From assembly GCA_016785225.1 (NCBI GenBank), contig JAFBJZ010000670.1, forward strand, positions 496,001 through 560,000: a DNA stretch of 64,000 nucleotides, in the 5' to 3' direction. The translations under genes were made by a program, and so were the position numbers. The stretch is from Psettodes erumei (Eukaryota > Chordata > Actinopteri > Pleuronectiformes > Psettodidae). Below, piece after piece: positions 57,756 to 64,000 of the stretch. Under the pieces are notes generated by a model. That model was not told the DNA's origin. It made no database searches and saw only the letters and a list, made by a program, of their open reading frames with translations. Numbering within the stretch: position 1 is the stretch's first letter; each line of letters begins with the position of its first letter.

Positions 57756-60725
57756 ACTGTACTGTGCTGAACAGAACAGATCTGTTCTGAAAATGAGATG
57801 TGGCTGCGGCCGCCCGCTAAACCTGGTTAGACTGATCGGATACATCCTCCGTCGTCCAGGAAGAGCACATTTGCCCACATCTTGTTATTCCAGTTGCTTG
57901 ATCTGTAGCTGCCCGTGTTTGTTATTTTCTCTCTCTCACAGGTTTAGCTCTCGCCCTCCACCTGTCAGAAGTTTCACTGGTGGTGGGAGCTGAGCATGGT
58001 GCGCGGGGGGGGGATTCAAATCCACAACAGATAGTAGGAGCCTGAAAAACAGACAGTTAATCATACAGTGTGCTCCCGTTGTTGGTTTTCGACTGAAACT
58101 TGGCAGAGGCACCCTGACATTCAACAGTGAAGCAGTGAGCTGCAGTTTAAATGAGAGGATTAGGTGCGTTTGGTAAATAAGTGTTGGGTAGCCTGGGATA
58201 GCGAGGCAGAACACAAGCAGCGTTTAGTTTGGAGAGCCGGAGAGGGGGAGGCTGCTGAAGTTTGGGGGAAGGGGAGGATTGTTGTTTTTGTTGTTTTTTT
58301 TTTGTCAGGCCTGTTGTCTCAAACTCTCACTGAGTGTGACTCACTTTTATGCCCGCAGCTAAACTCCAGGTGAAAAAGCAGTCATAAAACAGACGAGGTT
58401 GTTGACAGGATGTGATTTTTACTATTGCTTGTCCTCACCTCCCCTTCTTTCTTTGCCTCTTGTTTTCCCCTTGTTTGTTTCACTGTAGCGAAACAAGAGC
58501 CCAGGCTCATGTATGAACACACAAAACCTGTTTTGTTTTTTTTCCCCGTAGTACCGCAGACAGTTCACTGTGGCATTTCCTCTCCTCCGAGTTTAAAAAG
58601 TACAGTTCATCGATCTCGTCAGCTGAGGATTTCACTGCCGGCGAATGAAAACTCGTCTGGAGTTAATCTTCAACAGCCTTGCCCTCAGTGTTAAACCTCC
58701 TGCTCCGAGAACCAGTTCGATAAATACCTCAACCGCTGCTCCTTTTCAGAGCTAGTCCCGACCTGTTTCATTAAGCCTGCTATCTCGGGCAGATAAACTG
58801 TAAACTGCAGTCACACAAGCATGTCCGATAACTTGTGGTATGCACCGGCAGATTGCGAGGCGCTGATACCATCGAGAGGCCGTCTGCCTGTCATCATCCC
58901 TCTCTGGCTCCCTTCCAGACCGTCAGCAATGCAGCTGAGCTCCAACCTGCGTCCACATTCCTCTCGGCAAAACCTGTCATCTTGAAGTGCCAGCCGTATC
59001 AGAGGACAGACATGGCGTTTGTTTCTCTTCTAACACCTCACACAACTTTGACAGTCTTCTCTCTCTTGCTTACACAACACGTTAGCGAACACTGCGTACA
59101 TTCCAGGTCCGTAGCGCCCGTGTCTCAATCATCAGCCCGAGTCAGTGGTTTGCGTAGCTGGCAGTGAAGTCCATACATCCAGTCAGTGTGAAAATATGTG
59201 GGAGGAAAGTGACATATTTGAAGTATGCAGCAACTGGCGCATCTCACTGAAAATTCCCTGAAGTTTTTGCAAGCCACGAAGACAAAGCCTGTCTTTTGTT
59301 TCAGCCCTGATGGTAATGTATAGCCTATGTGATTGTGGGTGGGAGAAAAACATATGAAATACAAAGTGAAGAGAGGCCGAAGCAGAGAAAAAACAGAAAA
59401 AAATGTCACACTCCTCGGTGCTGTATCTGTAGCAGGCCGTGTGAGGGGTGGCAGAGGAGATTAGATGTTGCAGAGGCCTGCAGCCCAGCGACATGCTCAG
59501 GTCCATGCCGAATTGACCCTTGATGCCTTCAAGCTGTTCCCGTCGCCATGCTATCAGCTCCTACATATCCCTCCCTCGGCAGCTCACCAGAAACCTGAGG
59601 AACCGCAGCACTCAGGGCTCACCAGAAGAATGCGGGTCAGGGCTCAGTCCGGCCTCCAGCAGGTGGGCTGCTCTTATGAGAGCAGCACAATAAAAGTAAA
59701 CTCAACTCGCGAACTTTCAAATTTCACAGAGATCAGATGTGGATTAGGCCCACGGATCCAGGTGGCTCTGCAGGATTAGCCAATCGGCGACCCGACCTGA
59801 AGACAATAACTGAGCAAAAGGCGGAGGGAGGCAGGGTCCAGCATTCAAGGTTCAAAAACCTGACTCTCTGAGGAAAGCAGTTGTGTGCGCGTCTGAAGCC
59901 GCCTTTTTCTTCAAGAACCACTTCCGCTCTCCAGATTAGCGGCAGTGATCTGATCCTCATGGCTTCCTCTGGCTTCCACGTCCCTTCTTCTTCTTCATGG
60001 CTCTGTGACATGAGAGCTCCCTTGATGGCTCCGCGCTCGCTCGCGCCGTTCCAAGATTCTGTGCACAAAAAGCTTCAGCCATTAGGCCCCGCTGATACCG
60101 GGTGACAGCCATGATAGACTCAGAAGGCCGCGGGGGGTGGGAGGGAAGAAGCAGGAGCACGTTCCTTTGTTAACTCCCGGGTTCTCTGATTCGCATCGGG
60201 GGGAGATCAGCTCCCTCTATCTACCCGCAGACCCTGGCATCTTTCCTGTGAATTACTTTGGCCCTGACTACGTTGAACATTGCAGGAGAACGTTTAAACA
60301 TTTGACGATCCAAATGATATCGATTTCATATAGGCCACGCCGATCTTTGTGTTCTTCTTTTCAAAAGCTTGAAATTCCTGGCGGGGAAAAAAAGCAAAAC
60401 TGATTTTTATGGAGTTTTAACATTGCAGGGGATGTCGTCTGTGTTCAATCAGAGCTGCAATAATCTGCCGCCAGTGCAGATGAGGCTTCGACTGACTGCG
60501 TGGGCATTTCTAGTTGATGATTGATGGGGTTTTTTCCTCTCTTTTTCTTTTTGGTCTTGGCTTTTTCATTCTTTTAGGAGGAGATTGTTGAGGAGATACC
60601 GCTTGGCTTTCCCCGTGTGGTTTTGAGCACTGAAAAATGAACATGATGAACATGCACTTACCTATGGGAACATCTGCTTTCTTTAACTAATGAAAGACAG
60701 ACAGATTGTCACTGGACACACACAG

Positions 60726-60820
60726 CTGCAGTGGTGGAAATTACATTCACTCAAGCGCTGTGCTTAAGTACAGTTCTGATTTACTCGTACTTTACTTGAG
60801 TATTTACATTTTCTGAGATG
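60726..60820 (+). mobile_element. Decayed teleost non-autonomous DNA-element copy
   Basis: The stretch ctgcagtggtggaaattaca, then tgcttaagtacagttctgat and cgtactttacttgagtattt, closely follows a highly abundant fish repeat beginning CTGCAGTGGTGGAAAGTAAC with ACTTAAGTACA and ACTTTACTTGAGTATTT words. The 3' part is too diverged to delimit. Confidence 0.68.
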
Positions 60821-62064
60821 ACTTTTTCCTTGATTCTACAGCTGTGATCCCTAATTTTCAAATTTTACATTAATCTCTAAAAATTTGGAAACACGTTGAA
60901 AGCTCTAAGAAACAGAAAAGACCGAAATCATCTACCAATCACTTATTTGAAATAAATGCAGACTTTAGGACTAATGAAAGAATTACTTTTTTGCAGTGCA
61001 AAACAAAACACGATCATCGTGCTAAGTAGTCAGCTCCACTTTCTTCCAATCATGGCACGCCTTCCACACATCCAACGGAGCCGGGCCAACGGGCTTTCAG
61101 AATAATTCACATTAACAAGCACATGTGTTTACACAAGGAGAGAGAATGAAAAAAGGAAATTGGGGAGAGGAGAACAGTGGGCCTATTGTGTCCATCCACA
61201 TGCAGATTTTTAGACGAGCACATGCTTTGCCCGAAGAAACAACCGACAGACCATTTTGAACAAAGCAATCACTCAAATTTTGGTATAAGCCGAGCGGGGT
61301 GGCTCTCCGTTAAAAAAAAAAAATTCTGACCCAGTGGCCTGGTTCTCTCAGCGCTGACACAGAGGGGTCTTTAAGACCCTCTGGCTTGCCCTCTGAATGG
61401 ACCTCATTCTGCCAGTGACGAGAGCTGGATTTCCGACACCCACAGTTCCGACGCCGGTGTGGTCTGATCCGAAGGTGAAGCTCGCCTCATCTGCCGATTC
61501 GCAAGCTGGTGACAGCTGCAGCCACAGGTGACAGGAGGTGGCGGGTCCGTGGGGTGCAGGAGACGCCACGTAAGGTTAGCAAAGCAGACAAAAGAATTCC
61601 TGTTTGGGGTTTCTCTCAGGTTTTCAGGTGCATTGACAATGTTGCATTGACCTCAAAGGCGCATTATGAAGCTGCCCTGAAACACACCGGGATGTCAGAG
61701 CTCGTCCTCTTGCCCCAGACTCATGTAAAGTAAGTCTTTTGTTACCTAAAATGGTCATTTGTCAGCGCTGAGCTTGACTTCACGGGCAGAATATGAAGTG
61801 GGGTTTCAGCGCCTCGTATAATTTGCCCTTCCCGAATCGTGAGGCAGATATTTCATCACCAACCGCACCACGGTTGCAAAGCTGAAACTCATGGGCAAAA
61901 CGCCGAATACTAAAATAAATGGAGTGAAGAGGTAAAACACACTCACATACACTGGGTAACATTTGTTCAATGTTTTTTTTTTCTTTTGAAATATTTCAAT
62001 AGCTGCGAGCATTCTGTTTATCCCCGGGCATGAAACGACTACGTTTCATCAGCCGCGGTTTTTC

Positions 62065-62089
62065 AAAGAAGAAGAAGAAGAAGAAGAAA
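62065..62089. repeat. GAA trinucleotide repeat
   Basis: About seven to eight GAA/AAG units followed by an A-rich purine tract, in the region upstream of METRNL. Confidence 0.85.
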
Positions 62090-64000
62090 AAAAGAAAAGA
62101 GTACACATCTTACCGATCCTCAGTGCCAAGAGATTGCTACATACTCTTTTTGTTTTGTGGTCTGATGCGTGAAAACAACAATGCAGGCATGCCAAGACAC
62201 GAAGCACGGCATTAATAAAGGGCACAGAGCGACGCACAAATAACCTGTTAGGCCTGAGGTCACGTCAGACAGCGTGCCAGCGGAGCCTGTGGTGAAACGG
62301 AGAGCCATTGTGAGTGGAGCAGGTATCGGGGAGCTCAGATTGCAAACTGGTGAAAAGTACATCGGGACATCCAGTCTTTATTTGGTTTGATACTGGACTC
62401 AAGTGCATAAATGGTAGTGAGCAAAGGCTCTAAATCTGGAGGACTGAGGCGTGATAGATACGGTACGTCTTGGATGAAATCGCCTGCCAGGGCACCGGCA
62501 TTATTACACTCACCCTGAATTAGTTAGGGACCATGCTGAAAGGCCACGTCCACATCAAGAGATTATCTTCAGGGTTTAAGCAGGTGGCGCTGGGCGCGGA
62601 GAAAGCCTTAATATTTAGCAGGCTGGACGGAGTTGAAAGCGGCCGAAGTGCTGACTGAGTGGAACACGGAGGCCGTCGCTGCCAGATCAGCTGCGGGATC
62701 AGCTGAGGGATCATGGGAGCTGAGCACGGAGGCCGCGCTCTGCGATCTCATTACCGCCGCTCTGTGCGAGTCGGCGCTCGGGCCCTCGGCCCAGCCCGGC
62801 AAAGTGGCTCGACGCCTGACGAGCACAAACACACACAGGCACGCCCTGTGCGCGGCACGGCGGGGGTGAATACGCAAGCTGTCTGTCCGGTTTGTGCGTC
62901 TGACACGCGCGCGCACACCTAAGGAGCCGATCCTGCGCCCTCCCACGTACTCAAGACTGGCACACTCCACGCACGCTCCCGGGAGTCATGTGGCCAAGGG
63001 CACGGACACGCTTCAGCGGGTCAAAAGTCACGTGGCGTCACATGCGGAAACAGATCTGCTGAAGAAGCAGATGAAAAAATAGCAAAATATGTAAATCTGT
63101 GAAATGTACCATGTAGCGAATACCCACACTGTAAGAGGAGATGAACTTTTAAAGACACACACACACTGCTGCTGTCTGCACTGTGTGTGTGTGTGTGTGC
63201 GTATCCCGTTGCCGAATATGCCCTCATGCGAGGGAGGTCATGTTATTGTGTTGGCAGACACCTGTTGAAACAGGGAGACTCTGTCGTGACGAGACATGCG
63301 TCGATGCAGGTGAATCACAAGACGGAGCTGAAAAGGCCGCGGCAGGTGACACAGCCGCGGGCACAAACACACGCACACTCCCCCACAAAGGAGGCACGGG
63401 CAGATCGCTGAACACCGCGCCACGGAAAACAAAAATTGTGCAACGTACAGGGTTTACGCAACCTTTGTGATGCAACCCAGTATTTTTAGCTGCATTTAGC
63501 GGCGGCCAAAAACTGAATCCGGTTGGTTGTGTGAGGTGGCAGGAACGCACAACATTCAGGACAAGATTAAATTTGCTTTCACGTGTGTCTGACGACGGAC
63601 TACAAGCGAAGCTAAGCAGCTTTGAGCCGCAGCCATTTCAACCGTATGATCAAAATCCCAGGATATGTCTGCGAACAAAGCCGCCGATTCAGCGGCGGGC
63701 TCGCTCGGCACCTCAACCCCCTTCCCGCTCTCTCCTCGCCAAGCCTCAGATCCACCAGCAGCAGCAGCAGCCTGCGGGAAATCAATGGTCCCATTGTGTG
63801 TGTTGCGCTGAGGTAACGCCGTGATTGTTACAATCTTCCCATTCAGGTGAAGAACACGCCCACATCTGGCTCACCGTGACATTGGTGAGGGGTCTGTGGC
63901 TCTCGCTGATGTTGCATTAATCAGATATAATGACGGGAAAAAAAAGGAAAACCGTGAGGTGGGTGGCGCATCCGAGGCCGGAGCCTGAATGAGCTCCTGT

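Larger units (their letters stand above)
55151..64000. other. Intergenic region upstream of METRNL
   Basis: Nearly 9 kb with no recognisable coding exon on either strand. 55.2-56.1 kb is AT-rich, and later parts have moderate GC. It holds two decayed interspersed repeats (57598-57755 and 60726-60820), a GAA tract at 62065-62089 and a GT repeat near 63182-63199. The longest open frames do not resemble known proteins. Confidence 0.5.

Noticed and set aside
63531..63824. 97-codon plus-strand frame with a glutamine run and a gtaacg donor-like end
   Set aside because: It shows no recognisable similarity, no convincing acceptor or start context, and the glutamine run comes from a CAG repeat.
1..64000. 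CRISPR arrays, bacterial operons, integrated viruses, intact transposase genes
   Set aside because: No regularly spaced direct repeats, no prokaryotic gene organisation and no transposase, integrase or viral proteins are visible in any frame.

Overview
This is a gene-containing piece of a vertebrate nuclear genome, almost certainly a ray-finned (teleost) fish. The evidence is: multi-exon genes with consensus GT-AG introns; proteins that read as clear orthologues of human genes; short introns; many CA/GT and GA microsatellites; and degraded copies of short interspersed elements that are very abundant in teleosts. There is no bacterial, viral or plasmid organisation. Family assignments come from recognising the translated exons, not from a database search.

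Layout, left to right. (1) 1-22440, plus strand: the BAR/RhoGAP protein ARHGAP44 (RICH2). Its first coding exon lies left of the window. Twenty-one exons (5995-19414) were traced, and all their phases join. The 3' UTR runs to a poly(A) signal at 22416. (2) 24260-25073, minus strand: RNF222, a single coding exon with a RING finger and a C-terminal transmembrane anchor. (3) about 26230-33960, plus strand: NDEL1, the LIS1/dynein coiled-coil partner, with eight coding exons and a CpG-rich promoter placed head-to-head with RNF222. (4) 40578-34112, minus strand: ACSF2, a mitochondrial acyl-CoA synthetase of the ANL superfamily, tail-to-tail with NDEL1. One exon carries a one-base reading-frame error. 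(5) 40.6-47.9 kb: no recognised protein gene, but one promoter/exon-like patch on the minus strand near 46.1 kb. (6) 54855-48464, minus strand: METRNL (meteorin-like), a secreted protein with four coding exons. (7) 54.9-64 kb: no recognised gene, only decayed repeats and microsatellites.

The genes do not form an operon or a pathway. They are ordinary neighbours whose human orthologues all lie on chromosome 17 (ARHGAP44, RNF222 and NDEL1 on 17p; ACSF2 and METRNL on 17q), so the block looks like retained ancestral linkage. The most interesting observations concern ARHGAP44: a 513-nt phase-symmetric exon encoding 171 proline-rich residues absent from the human protein as recalled, an 18-nt microexon, a possible intronic alternative C-terminus and a tandem alternative donor. 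Others are the ACSF2 frameshift and a missing codon in the conserved NDEL1 coiled coil. I found no undescribed multi-gene system.
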